Shown here in pieces: positions 12,072 through 22,817 of a stretch of 64,000 nt of DNA. Position 1 is the first letter of the stretch, and each line of letters starts with the position of its first letter. The notes beneath the pieces were generated by a model, which did not search any database, was not told the origin of the DNA, and saw nothing but the letters and a program-made list of their open reading frames with translations. The translations under genes and the position numbers were made by a program. The stretch is from Sanguinoderma infundibulare (lineage: Eukaryota; Basidiomycota; Agaricomycetes; Polyporales; Polyporaceae), in the NCBI GenBank assembly GCA_032821775.1, contig JAVLRN010000012.1, positions 248,001 through 312,000 on the forward strand. Direction: 5' to 3'.

Positions 12072-14439
12072 ATCTTCAGGTCCCGAGCGCTGCGGATTCT
12101 GAAGCAATTATGTATTGTGTGAGTAAAAAACCTGAAACCGAGTTACTCAAGTGAGAGTACGTTACGCACAATGGGCCGATGGAAGGAAGCCGTTCTTGGG
12201 TAGGGAATCAGACCAGACTGTCTTCCGGTGCCTCTAGAGTCTGAAGTACTTCGGGTATTTATACCTAACGACCTAAGCTCAGCATGGTTGGCTTTCCCAG
12301 CCAATGCGACGCATCTAAGAGCCACGACGCATCTAAGAGCCACGACGTGCACGGTTCTCACCAGTTTATCGGAGATAGCACCATTACCAAAACAAGGCCA
12401 CCAGGCTTCAAGACTTAGATGAAAATGTGGTGAGAAAGATACTGGTCAATTGAGCCTAGAATTCCGGGAAGGAGGGATGTCACGGGGGAAAATTGATGAG
12501 CTTGCCAGGACAAATCAGGATGCCGGCGCTGACAGCGGGGAGGAAGACTCGAAACATCTCAACAGTTTTTCCTGAACCTGAGGCCATTGAATAGATCTAG
12601 GTGGAAAAAATCATTCTGCAAAGCAGTATATAGGGTTGTACGAGGTCTGACTACCGTAAGCGCCAATGAGGAACGTGCTCGAAGTCCAAGTCCGCGACTC
12701 AGATACGGCATCCCACACCGTTCCCGCCGGACTCTGGAAGACCATACCAGCGAGGAATCCTGCTCCACGATGCGAGAGTCGCGGGAGCCGTCGTAGTAAG
12801 CGTTGAGGATGGATAGGTGGCTCGCTGTGATGAGGAAAGTGGCGCGACGAAGTTGGGGAGGCTCGACATACCCGTCGTGCTCGTCATGAAGCTCGAGCGT
12901 GTCACTCCTGACGAGAGGGGAGGGACTACCAGGCTGGATTGTCCGGAAATGATGAGCTCCTGCGAACCGATGTTGCCTGCGGAACCGCTTGGGCTCAGCG
13001 ATGGGCGTTCGTACTGAGCCGCACGCACTCCGATTGGATCCGCGTCCTGCCAGCCACACGATGGTAATAATGATGCGAAGCGCTCCCATAGGCGTGCAGG
13101 AACGCGACTAGGCTCTTTCGCGAAGACGTCCTCGTTTGATGGGGTGTAGACAGCGGCGAGGAGACGCCTTATGCACTGGAGGTTGAGACAGCTGAAGCTG
13201 AAGACGCTGGCGAGAGGCCGCGCCGCCTGGACCGAGGTGCACAGACAAGCCAGAGGTTTGTGTGTCTCCCGTGTCTGGCGGCTGCGTGACGATGACCACG
13301 CCGTCGTCACGTTGTCTCCGCTCCCGACCCACCTGACCGAGTCGAAGATGGATGATCTTCGTTACGTCTGTGCGCAGTGCCCCCTCCATGGCGGTGGCCT
13401 TGTTGTTCATACCGTCGTTCCTCTCCTTCCCATCGTCGCTCGGCGGGCCGTTAAAGCCGCAGAACCCTGCAGCAGTGGTCGCAGTAGTGAGGACTATGGA
13501 GCGCAGACTCACTGAAGAAGCGGTTCCGGCCGTGCCCAAGAGCCCACATGAACGAGTCGTCCGAGCGCGTCAGCTTGATCGAGCCTGCCGAATTCGAGTG
13601 GCCACGCTGCGACGCGACTTTGTCTGCCCGTGCGGAGGTGAACATCCCCAGCCAGGTCCCTATCCCCGTGGCCGTTCCGGCCATCGTCTTCGTCCCGCAG
13701 TCGCTCGACGTAGCGTGCCCGCGGATCGTTGTACCTTGACTCGTACATGCATAGTCGTACGCCATCGTTGGCCTCTCCCATGCTCTGGTTCCGCGCAGCG
13801 CTCGCCAAGAGGCTTTGACCGCGCCAGAGAGGACGATCGCGCACGTTTGTCGAGCGACTTCGCGGCCTGCTGCTTGTGACCGTCTTCGAAGACCCTGCAG
13901 GTGCTGGTCAACGACCATGCTTCCGCCACGCGCAGCAATGCTGTTATGGAAGCTCACTTTGCTAGAGATGGCGCTTGGAACTGACTTATTATCGAGAGCG
14001 ACGCTCCGTGGACGTTCAAGGGATCAATCGATGAAGGCTGGCATAAGTTTGCCGAGCATCCGTAGCCGGTGACTTCTGATTGAGTCACGGGACGTTGTTG
14101 CGTTGGGGACGGGCGTCTGAGATACCAAACCGAGAACTTGCGCATACGCAGTCGCTGCAGTGACGCTTCCAGTGACCCTCAATCAGCTCTTCGCAACAAT
14201 GCTCGCCCTCTCTAACCATGTATATCAATCTCTGTAAGCTGTCACTCGAGCTTTGCGAGCTTCGAGGTTGTTTGAAAGATGACGATGCCTCCCAGGACGC
14301 ACCATTGGGCCATAACGAGCCGTAAACCAAAGTGTGTCTGAAAGCTCTTGATTCAACCCCGCCCTGGCCGCTGACAAGGACCATCTATGTCCAGTACTTT
14401 ATTCAGCACTGATGCTATTCCTCGGCATGTCTACATGGA
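12072..14439. other. Unresolved GC-rich region with long overlapping ORFs
   Basis: Between about 12500 and 13960 long ORFs run on both strands. On the minus strand they are 12699-13310 (203 codons), 13108-13539 (143 codons) and 13451-13957 (168 codons); on the plus strand, 13352-13879 (175 codons). The minus-strand ORFs could be joined by introns (a GTGAGT donor lies near 13516) into a low-complexity Ser/Thr/Gly-rich protein, but none shows a domain I recognise. I therefore do not call a CDS. The right limit is the inner end of inverted-repeat copy B. Confidence 0.4.
12308..12343 (+). repeat. 18-bp perfect tandem duplication
   Basis: The unit GACGCATCTAAGAGCCAC occurs twice in direct succession upstream of the methyltransferase-like gene. 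No function is evident. Confidence 0.9.
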
Positions 14440-14877
14440 TACGGAGTTGCTCCTACCTTGTGGTGTTAGTCTAGGCCCAGTCCCTGTCATCCATATTTCC
14501 GTTGCTCCCCTCAGTTATAGATTCATTTATTTCTCCATGCTTCAGGAACATCACCGTTGCTCGTTCTCAAGGCTTACCCCCAGGCGCGAGTGCACGCGTG
14601 ACGGAGTAGTAGGCAACTCGGTGACGTTCATTGGCAACGGCCGACTGTGCCCCATCCGCGGCCATCCTTGGACGTACTCGGGACGCAGGCAATGAAATAT
14701 ATTCCACATACGTATTCTACCGATTACATGAGGAGAGGAGGTACACTACACTACAGGTCCGCTAACTACATATCTCCGATACCGAAGTCCATGAGCGCCA
14801 GGCCCAAAAGTCCATATCCAAATCCTAGTCCGGTCGATGCACGAGTCCGAGTTCAAGTCCAAGTCAGAGTCCGAGTC

Positions 14878-14941
14878 CGAATCCGAATCCGAGTCCAAGT
14901 CCAAGTCCAAGTCCAAGTCCAAGTCCAAGTCCAAGTCCTAG
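14878..14941 (-). repeat. Expanded AAGTCC/GGACTT hexanucleotide tract
   Basis: About seven consecutive GGACTT units (minus-strand reading) are followed by GGACTC/GGATTC variants. Copy A has only one or two perfect GGACTT units at this place, so the tract has expanded here or shrunk there since duplication. Confidence 0.85.
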
Positions 14942-14945
14942 CTGT

Positions 14946-15455
14946 TCAACCCCGCTTCGAGAACCGCTTCCACCAGACGACAGTCCCGGAAAGGATGCGA
15001 CGCTTCTTCCGCTTGAACTCCTCGTGGTCGGTGGGGCCTGCGGAGGCCGCAGACGCGTCCAGCGCCTGCGACTCCGAGAACAGGGGCGATCTCGAGACGA
15101 GCCAGAGGTCTGAGGCGACTCCGAGACGGTCGGAGTTACCAGAGAAGAAGTCGCCGAAGTCGATGCCGAGGCCGATGGTCGCTCTGGTAGACCGAACCGG
15201 AGCGATTCGAGGAGAGGCGGGAGACGGCGGAGGGGCACGGCAATGGGGCTGAGGAGAAGCGGGAGAGGGCGGAGGGGCCCGGAAGAGGGGCTGGGGAGAG
15301 TCGAAGGAGGGGGAGAACAAGGGGGAGTGGAGAGGAGGGCACCTAGCAAGGATTGCGGCGATGGGGAATTGGTCGGGGTCGGAGACGTTGGAAGAGGAAG
15401 AGGAGAGCAGCGCACGGCGCCGGTCGTTGTAGGAGAGAGCGTACGAGGAAGACAT
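14946..15455 (-). CDS. Orphan Pro/Ser-rich protein, 169 aa (IR copy B)
   Basis: This is the second copy of the orphan ORF at 2113-2622: same start, same length, same stop, about three amino-acid differences. Residues include HSPLFSP where copy A has HSLLFSP, and HEEFKRKK where copy A has HEESKRKK. The tandem APPPSPASPQP units are perfect here. A TATAAA box lies about 100 bp upstream (15556-15561, minus strand), which makes this copy the better candidate for expression. The open frame extends upstream of the chosen ATG, to 15797, but the extension is not equally open in copy A. Family and function are unknown. Confidence 0.5.
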   Translation of the reverse strand: MSSSYALSYNDRRRALLSSSSSNVSDPDQFPIAAILARCPPLHSPLFSPSFDSPQPLFRAPPPSPASPQPHCRAPPPSPASPRIAPVRSTRATIGLGIDFGDFFSGNSDRLGVASDLWLVSRSPLFSESQALDASAASAGPTDHEEFKRKKRRILSGTVVWWKRFSKRG

Positions 15456-15555
15456 GTTGAAGAGATATTGAGAGGATGAGGAGGTTGTGAACTGCACAGC
15501 AGTGAAGGGTAGGAAGGCAAGGTAGGTGAAGCGAAAGCGCGACGAGGGTCGTGGC

Positions 15556-15561
15556 TTTATA
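15556..15561 (-). promoter_or_regulatory. TATA box of orphan ORF copy B
   Basis: TATAAA on the minus strand sits about 100 bp before the ATG at 15455. The equivalent site in copy A reads TATAGA (2007-2012). Confidence 0.45.
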
Positions 15562-16583
15562 CCCCCACCCGTGCTCGTGAATCTGCGGAAGAGTATGCGG
15601 GCCTGATCGTGAGCTTCCGCGTCGGATATACCTCGTTTTGTACAAGAATTGGGAAGGAGACCAGAACTCACCCGGTGTCGCCCGTGCGGCTGACGATCGA
15701 AGTAGCACCCAATCGTCGCTATGGTGCTCGCGGGGATTTGTTTCCTGTGACACTGCGACCCGGCCTGGAAGTGTTTTGCTCTACTTTCTGACGACACGGA
15801 GTGTCAGGATCGGGCTCGAGGTCCCAATACCCGAGTCCCGACACTACTAGTACGTGCACGTTCGACGAGTAGGAAGGAGAAAGTATGGACGGTGCCGACT
15901 CCTCGTCATTGAACTCGCCGCCTAAGCAACGCCGTCACAAGGAGTCGTATGAGGTGAGTGGATGAAAACATCTTCGTGACCGGCAGGGTTGGACTGATGA
16001 AGGATATTCGTTTACCAAGTTTCAGTTACTGCAGGCGGACGTGTGGTGAAGTCCGAAAACCCGAGTGGCGCCGGGGTTCCATATCAGGTCGATTGCTTAG
16101 TCAGCATGTGTCTGCCCACAGCTGCAACCCTAGGTCCGACCGACTCCAACCTGCGACCGACCGTGTGGAATCCCTGGGTTGTGATGCTTCCGTGAATTTT
16201 ATAGGCCCGTGATCTTGCCACTTCCCTACTTGTCTGCGCCCATCTCGCTCGGAAGTTCCCACAGCCACCCACAATGCCATCTGACGCATCCTCGTTGCAG
16301 CACCACTCATACTCGGAATGCGCTTCCCAGCGACGCTGCTTTTCCAATGCGACGCTTGGGTCTACGCTCATACTCTTGCTGCACCTGGGCCTTTGCTTCT
16401 GTGGTACGAGAGTCTGATATTTGCTTTTGGTCAACGAGTTCGTTTCGAAAACGGGTGATAATGTGACAATCCTGACTCGATACTCAGTGGACGCCGTGTG
16501 CTGTCCCAGCACGCACCCGAACGCGGCACGGAGAAGTCTGATCAGATCAAGATCACGGGCTACTAACGGATCCTATTGAAGAC

Positions 16584-17797
16584 ATGCCGACCCAGCTCCC
16601 CCTCGACTTCACCCCAAGTAAGTAGCTGCTCCTTGAGCTTGGTCCTCGAACGAATGGATAACCACTGCGACAGATACAAAGCTGGCGTACATGCCATCCG
16701 ATGCTGCAATAGAACAACGCCAAGACTGGCCAGGGAAGAATCCCTGGGCACATTTGCTCGCTGGCGCGTACGTCCCCTCATCCAGCTCTTGGGTGCAAGT
16801 CCTCAGTCGCCTCCCTGCAGAGCTGGAGGGCTAGCCTCCCCCACGTTGACTTCTCCGCTAGACGTCTTGAAGACACAACTTCAGTCCTCCCTGAGCCAGC
16901 GACATCTTTCCCCCCAACCTGTCCCAGCTCGCTTCCCAGACGTGTGGTCACGCCATGTCCGCCAGGCTGTCGGTGTCATGCAACATATCCACCATGTTGA
17001 AGGCTGGGGTGGTTTCTTTCGCAGTCTCGGTCCGAGCCTCTCCAGTGTTGTCCCCGCGATGGCGCTCAAGTTCTATGTCTACGGCAACGGCACGCGCTTT
17101 GGAGTGGGCATGCTAGACTGTGCAGAGGATTCGGCCTTGGTACACGTACAGGCTGCTGTTGCGGCGTCTATCACGGTGACGACAATCATGAACCCGGTCT
17201 TTGTCGTCAAGACAAGGCTGCAGCTCGACGTTCAGACAGGCACGGCCCGGACGAATGCAAGCAGCCTCGACTGCGTCCGGAAAATCGTCCAACAGGAGAG
17301 CATCCGCGGTCTATACCAAGGCCTAGGAGCGAGTTATCTAGGCATGGTCGAGACGGGGCGCCACCTTGTGCTCTACGAACAGCTCAAGCAGCTATCACGT
17401 GCAGCATCGACGTGGCCTAGCACGCACGACAATGCGACCTGGGGTCATGCCATTCAGAGATGGGTCGGCACGAGCGGAGCTGCGGGAGCTGCAAAGCTAG
17501 CAGCCGTTTTGGCCACGTATCCCCAGGAGGTCTGCCTGTGTGCCTTTCCTTCTATTCACCTCTTGTCTAACATAACCGTAGATGACAAGACTACGACAAG
17601 CCCCGATCGAGAGTGGGATCCGCAAATACGTCGGCCTCATGCAGTGTTTCCGACTGGTAAGGGCAGAGGAGGGCTTGGCTGGGCTATATGGTGGTATAAC
17701 GCCGCACCTGATGCGCTCCGTTCCGTCAGCGATCATCACCTTTGGAGTGTACGAGTGCGTGTTGAGCCTGCTCGGTTACGATGTACGGTCTACGTAG
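16584..17797 (+). CDS. RIM2: Mitochondrial pyrimidine nucleotide carrier (Rim2/Mrs12 type)
   Basis: This is an inner-mitochondrial-membrane carrier of the SLC25 family. Rim2 proteins exchange pyrimidine (deoxy)nucleotides for mitochondrial nucleic-acid synthesis. Four exons join in phase: 16584-16617, 16674-16767, 16821-17529 and 17582-17797, giving 350 aa. The three carrier repeats are visible. Repeat 1 has SPLDVLKTQLQ and GWGGFFRSLGPSL. Repeat 2 has the Rim2-typical NPVFVVKTRLQLD with a non-acidic third position, then RGLYQGLGASYLGMVE. Repeat 3 has TYPQE|MTRLRQ and GLAGLYGGITPHLMRSVPS. The WAHLLAGAAGG opening and the ASYLGMVE and TPHLMR blocks are diagnostic against other carriers. The third signature is two residues shorter than the usual PHEVVRTRLR, at an intron junction. 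The gene begins about 0.3 kb outside inverted-repeat copy B. Confidence 0.88.
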
Positions 17798-18160
17798 CTC
17801 ACTCGAAGTAAAATATGCATCGATGGAAATCAATGTTCTCGCGAAATGCTTGCACATTGATACGAAAAGTCTAGGGCCCAGATTGGCTCCTATTTCGAGC
17901 CTAAGTGGTCTCATTAGTTCACCATAAGCGTCGACTCGTATGCGAAACGGATAAGAGGAGAGAAAGCGGCCCAGTGCGACACATGCGGAGCAGCTTCGCC
18001 GAATCAGAGATGGAATCTGCCGCCCTCCGCGGTTCACCCATGGTAGAGGAACTTGAGAATGCTATTCGAATTCAGTAGTATACAACATCGAAGCGTTATT
18101 ACGCAAGATTGCTTAATCGCACAATAAATACAGAGACTATTCAATCTGTCGTCAGCGCAG

Positions 18161-20433
18161 TTAGGTCCACCCCGGAACGGCGGGCAACTTTAATGCGAAG
18201 TCTCTTCTCCAAAAGCATGGTGCGCATGTTGAGGATTCCGGCACGGAATCCGGCCACGTCGAAGCCCTCGGGGAGCTCCATGTCGAACGAGAGGACGAGA
18301 CGAGCGAGAGCATACCGCATCTGTTGGTAAGCGAAGGACTTTCCGAGACAAAAATGAGGGCCTGCGACACCGATAGAGCCGGGAGCGTCAGTGATTGGGG
18401 TTGCAGGCTCAGCTAGCTAGGAAGTGTAAAGCGCACCAAACGAGAACGACGCTAGGATTGCCTTGTTGGTCTTCGTTTGGGGCCCGAGCCCGCCAGGTTG
18501 CCATCTCTGAGGGTGAAACTCCTGCATTCGAACGTCAGCACACTAGTAGTTTGCGGGGAAGGCTGCACGTCGAAAACAGGACGTACTTGGGGGGCCGGGA
18601 AGAAGTTTTCGGGGCTCGTTTGTTGTGAATGCGCTGCAATTCCGACCACAGTGCCCTCTGGAATGTATCGTCCATCAAGAACCGTCCCGCCAGCGGGGAC
18701 CGTGCGCGGGTTGAAGTAAGGAGAGCAGAGGCGCAGTGTTTCGTTCACTGTTCCATCAAGGAAAGGGAGAGCCGCGAGTTTGTCCATGGGAAGTGGACCG
18801 GCGGGGTCAGGGAATGCTTCGCTTAGTTCGCTGCGCAACCGATGATAGTACTCCTTGCTCGCGAGAAGAAAGTATATGGCAAGGGAAACCGTGATGGACG
18901 TATTGTCAGCACCTGAACTGGTGTCAGACCATGCCATGCCGGAGCAAAGTTGCACTTACCCCCGACGATAGCGACAATGGCATCGATTTCAAGCTCTTCC
19001 TGAGTCAAGCCGCCTTCGATCTAGTGAGCTTGGTGAGCGCATGAAAATCGAAGGCTGATAGCAGGACAAACCAGATAAGACGCTAGATCCCTGAACTCCG
19101 GGGGGTCGAGAGCATGGGCAGTGCGGGCACGCATCATTTCGGCAGCAGTCTGTTCGAGCAGGTGCATATTCTTCGCGGCGGGGACATGCCACAGGATATC
19201 CATGAGCCATGGAGATTGTCCGATGCTTCCAGCTCCATAAGCACGAGACCTACGTCCATTCTTGACATACTCACCTGTCATTCAATGCAGTCGCTATCTT
19301 CGCGGCCTCTATGATATTCCTCGGGTCGCCATTCTTCATGAATTCCTGTGTGTGTCCGATATATCAGCATGAGAATATGGAACAATTATCGCATCGCGTA
19401 CAAACTGGTTTTGGCCTCCGAACACCATGTCTCCCTGCGAAGCATCAGCGGGTGCCAGGAGTACAACACAACCGAAGGCGAACCATGAAATCATGAGCCC
19501 AATGGTACATTGCTTCAGGTAAGTCCACCGAGGAATCCTTATTCCCGTACTGACGTCTCTCTATGCAGTGCAAGAGCTCCCATGTTCGACGCTCCAACTG
19601 CGGCACCAATGATGCAATGCTTTTCAAAAGGGTTATCAAGACCAGTAGATCAAGCACAGGCCGTATGAGGGACATACCCTGCCGGCGTGAACAAAGGTGA
19701 CCATACGTGCTTTCTGGTGCGCTGGAGAGCGGGGTCATCTTGCTTGAAGAACAGAGCCACCACACCATTGCGGCCGGGGTAACGATAGGCCTCGCTCTTC
19801 TCAAATTTGCCGTACACAGACGTAGCTGACGGCGAGTTAATGGATAGATGATAAGGTCCTGATATTTCGTGGTGTTAGTACACAAGCTGAAGCGTATTCG
19901 CGCTTTCACAAACCTATCCGTAGGTATGGGCCGTATAAGGCATGCAACTCGTCGAAGACCAGGTACCGCCTTCCTGTGAAGGATACATATGACAGCCACA
20001 GACTCGTGACACGTGCAACCCAGGGGCCCGGGTACGAATAAAGAGGATGCCATGGGGAGAGACGGTATCCCACAGTTATCGAAGCGAGGGTGAGGAGGTA
20101 GGTCGCGACCAAAACAGATGTCGTGAAGAGAGGACATCCCTGCGAAAGAGCTGGCGACCCTCGAAGCGTGGCATACAGACCTAATGCTGCCGCAGAGTGC
20201 ATCAGTGCCGTATAGTCTCCACGGACAGTGCGCTTGTGAAAGATTGTGCAGGCTCCCTGTCGGGAATATGGAGAGGGATGGCATGTGAGCAGAACTGAAC
20301 ACGAGGGTCATACCGGATAACGTACTATGCCAACGCAAGCTGCCATGAAGATATGCATACAAACGGCTGATTGAGGGGTAGCCATGACGGGCCCTGAATG
20401 AAGAGTGTTGAGGGAGAGAATGTACCCATGCAT
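18161..20433 (-). CDS. Cytochrome P450 with membrane N-terminus
   Basis: This is an ER haem-thiolate monooxygenase. Minus-strand exons give, in order, an N-terminus with up to three hydrophobic helices (ATG 20433, MHGYILSLNT; later VLVATYLLTLASITVGYRLS) and the PWHPLYSYPGPW hinge. Then come GPYLRI|GPYHLSINSPSATSVYG and the C-helix region QRTRKHVWSPLF, followed by LPEAMYHWAHDFM, GDMVFGGQNQ and LMDILWHVPAAKN. The I-helix is GADNTSIT, the K-helix NETLR (ExxR), then FHPQRW. The haem loop is FSFG|PHFCLGKSF, with His at the usual Arg/His position, and an intron splits it. The tail ends VAAVPGWT. All motifs are intact. The style resembles the fungal CYP67-type group with multi-helix N-termini, but I cannot assign family or substrate. 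Confidence 0.87.
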
Positions 20434-21046
20434 CGCGGTCAAGGTGCACACTATTAGCTTCTTGTAGACTCTTTGGTACTCCACCCTCCGATTGTCTCGT
20501 GTCGAGGAGCTTCAGACTAACGGCCTCCGTGATGTGAACGGCCGGGTACCTTGCTCAGGGCCCACAGATTCCAAGCCACATGCATGATTTCGGGGGACAA
20601 CGGTGAGCGGATCACGATTATGTACGTCTGTGGATAACACTAGCGCGATCGTGCTCCTGTGACGGGAACTCTGGGACGAAGGTTGGGTGCTCAACCCTTG
20701 AACTGGTTCTGATGAAACACAGTAGCTTTACACATCGTCTGATGCACCATCTCACGTCCGTGAGAGCGTGTATGCGGTGCAGAGGACACCAGCGTCACGT
20801 TGTCATGATGAATCAGTGTTCGACGAACACAAGGTATCAGGGCATGGGAAATCATTTAATCCACGAGCTCTCGAAGCTAGAAAGCCTCGAGTAGGCTCTT
20901 ATAGCCTTGTGCCGGTGGACAACTCGACTGCTGCTGGGCACAGAGCTCAACTTGAACCTCCTCCGTTCACTTCAGTACATCGGTAACCGCTCAACTCGCT
21001 CAATCTTCGATACAGAGCTCACGCAAATCTCAGGAATTTGAATGCG
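20434..21046. other. Divergent intergenic/promoter region
   Basis: It separates the divergently transcribed P450 (minus) and the second methyltransferase-like gene (plus). Small ORFs here have no family features. Confidence 0.45.
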
Positions 21047-21823
21047 ATGTACATCGTGGCGGAACTCATCAAGATAATGCTTCTCGCGTCCACCGCCAGA
21101 TGCTTCATCCTGGTGATCACCCCGCCGAAACGAGCGACAGAGGGCAAAAGCGTCATATACCGTGGCCAGCTCTTCGAGTTCATGGTCCGGCATCTCGCTC
21201 ATTTAGGATGCGTGTGTATCTCGGATGCTTAAAATTGTTGCGAGATACTAACAGCATGCAACCTCCACTAGATCCTTGTTGCGGCCTCAGCGTTTTTCCA
21301 TTCCATGCTCCTTATTTCCCGTCACCCAGGCTCTAGAATGCAAGGACTACTGCCATGGCTGTGTCCTGTTACCCCACCGTCATTCGAGCCCCTCGCGGCA
21401 TACTCCAAGAGATTCGTCTCAGGCGTCGCGCTGGTTACCGCAGGCACGCTGCTCCGGTTCAGGTCGCTACAAGCGCTTGGCCCTCTTTTCACGTTTGAGG
21501 TCGTGGTCAAGGACGACCATGCGCTCATCACGACTGGACCATACAGATGTCTGCGGCATCCAGGATACACCGGCGTGGCCATGATACTTCTCGGGACGCA
21601 TCTGATCCACTTCGGCGCAGGAGGATTCGTGACGCAGTGCGGAATCGACGACACTCCGGTCACGATATTCGTGAACGTATGGCGTACTGGAACCATTTTC
21701 ACGGTGCTTTCGCTGTACCGGAGGTGCAGTGTAGAGGATGCTCAATTGAGAGAACGTTTTGGGGAGGTATGGGAGAGATACAGAGAAGAAGTGCCTTACT
21801 CTTTGATACCTTACGTGTACTAA
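21047..21823 (+). CDS. Isoprenylcysteine carboxyl methyltransferase-like paralogue
   Basis: It has the same fold and probable role as the gene at 11321-12071. Exon 1 (21047-21211, 55 codons, MYIVAELIKIMLLAS) ends at GTGTGT. The intron contains a textbook TACTAAC branch site (about 21247-21253), and exon 2 (21272-21823) is 552 nt, exactly as in the paralogue, giving 238 aa. Hallmarks are GPYRCLRHPGYTGV, FTFEVVVKDDHALITT, EDAQLRERFGEVWERYREEV and the terminal SLIPYVY. Sequence divergence from the other copy is large, so the duplication is old. The start could also lie a little upstream. Hydrophobic helices and the conserved C-terminal SAM-binding block support a functional enzyme. Confidence 0.85.
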
Positions 21824-22296
21824 GAATGATCGTGATCAACTCATACTCCCGAACAGCCGGAAATTGGAATACGACTCATCGCAAGCGCGAGCCTATCGAA
21901 GAACATGTATCAGACGTCGATTGGGGATATGGTGCGATAAATAATGCATCTACTCACTGTCAGGGGAGATAGCGTTGTCGCTCTTGAGCGCTGAGAAGCC
22001 GCCTTCTTCGAAGTTCGGGTGCATCTTTCTTTATCAAGTCCGAGTCTGCAGAAGTATACATCGTAGGCATATGAAAGCCGTCGTCATCAGTGTTTTTGTT
22101 CTTTAGTGTAACGGTTAGAGCACATGCGCACCGGTCTCATGGAGTACTAGTATTGTCAAGGTGGCACATTGGAGTCCAGAGTGGAGGTGAGTGGTCCCTC
22201 TTGTAGCTATTCCAGGCCATTCGGCGGAGCTTGGGGGCTCGTGGTGGCGGTCTGAAGCTGAGCGTGGCTTGTTACGAGTGCCGCCCGGCTGGCCAC
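21824..22296. other. Intergenic, no gene seen
   Basis: A short stretch near 22100-22135 (TTAGTGTAACGGTTAGAGCA) resembles a tRNA D-arm and A box, but no B box or closing stem follows, so no tRNA is called. Confidence 0.4.
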
Positions 22297-22470
22297 GATG
22301 CTTAGTCAGCATGTGTTCTGCCGGTACCCGCCGACCCTCCGCCTCGTCTCACTGCTGCCCCGGGCCCATGTTGCCTTGTGCGAGCTTTTGTCCAACGATC
22401 TACCGACTTCCTGCCATATGCCATCCGCGCCCATATAACTTGTATGTTCCCACAGACACCCACAATGCTA
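22297..22470 (+). repeat. Dispersed ~190-bp element (copy at P450 pseudogene)
   Basis: It begins with GATGCTTAGTCAGCATGTG and ends with TTCCCACAGACACCCACAATGC. The interior shares CTTCC...GCGCCCAT with the copies in inverted repeat B (16091-16277) and at 59475-59687. Confidence 0.7.
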
Positions 22471-22817
22471 TCTTTCAACTGGCACTCCGACTTCGATCGG
22501 CGGAATTCGCTTTCTCCCCTGCCAGCAGGCGGCGGCCATTTCACCAGACTCGAATGCAGGGTCAATGCGATTAAAGGTATGCACTCTCAGTGGTTCCTGG
22601 GCAATAAAATCACCTGAATATTGCGCTTACAATAAATTGGCATTTTTTCAGGTCACTCCTCCACCCGACAACTCATGGTCTGCTCGGGGATGCAAATATT
22701 CGAAGCGTCGACATCACATCCCCCTTCAAACATCAGCGGCCTGTTGGACGCCTATTTGGGCTCCATGTTCTAGGGCCCTTCGTTTTAGGTACGGAATCAC
22801 GGAATTGACATAGAGCG
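22447..22817 (+). promoter_or_regulatory. Duplicated P450 upstream region (pseudogene copy)
   Basis: The stretch aligns with the region upstream of the intact P450 (59664-60049). Shared blocks in the same order are the CACCCACAATGC motif, GGACTC/GAATTCGC tracts, GGGGAYGCAAATATTC, CCCCCTTCAAA/CCCCTCAAATATC and CGGAATTGACATAGAG. An extra stretch of about 100 bp is present near 22560-22660. Confidence 0.55.

Larger units (their letters stand above)
14440..16275 (-). repeat. 1.8-kb inverted repeat, copy B
   Basis: This is the reverse complement of 1306-3127. The inner end is at GAGTTGCTCC (about 14440). The outer end is at the motif TTCCCACAGCCACCCACAA (about 16256-16275). It carries the same 169-codon ORF, a longer hexanucleotide tract and the same dispersed element at the outer end. 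The two copies enclose about 11.3 kb of unique sequence with at least three genes. Confidence 0.85.

Noticed and set aside
13352..13879. 175-codon plus-strand ORF
   Set aside because: It overlaps longer minus-strand ORFs and is Arg/Pro/Cys-rich as expected for a shadow of GC-rich DNA; no domain.
14746..14934. Asp-Leu/Asp-Ser repeat protein read from the hexanucleotide tract
   Set aside because: It is only the translation of a simple repeat downstream of the orphan ORF and is length-variable between copies.
22100..22170. tRNA-like string with A-box look (TTAGTGTAACGGTTAGAGCA)
   Set aside because: No B box, no anticodon arm or closing acceptor stem could be found downstream; at most a tRNA-derived relic.
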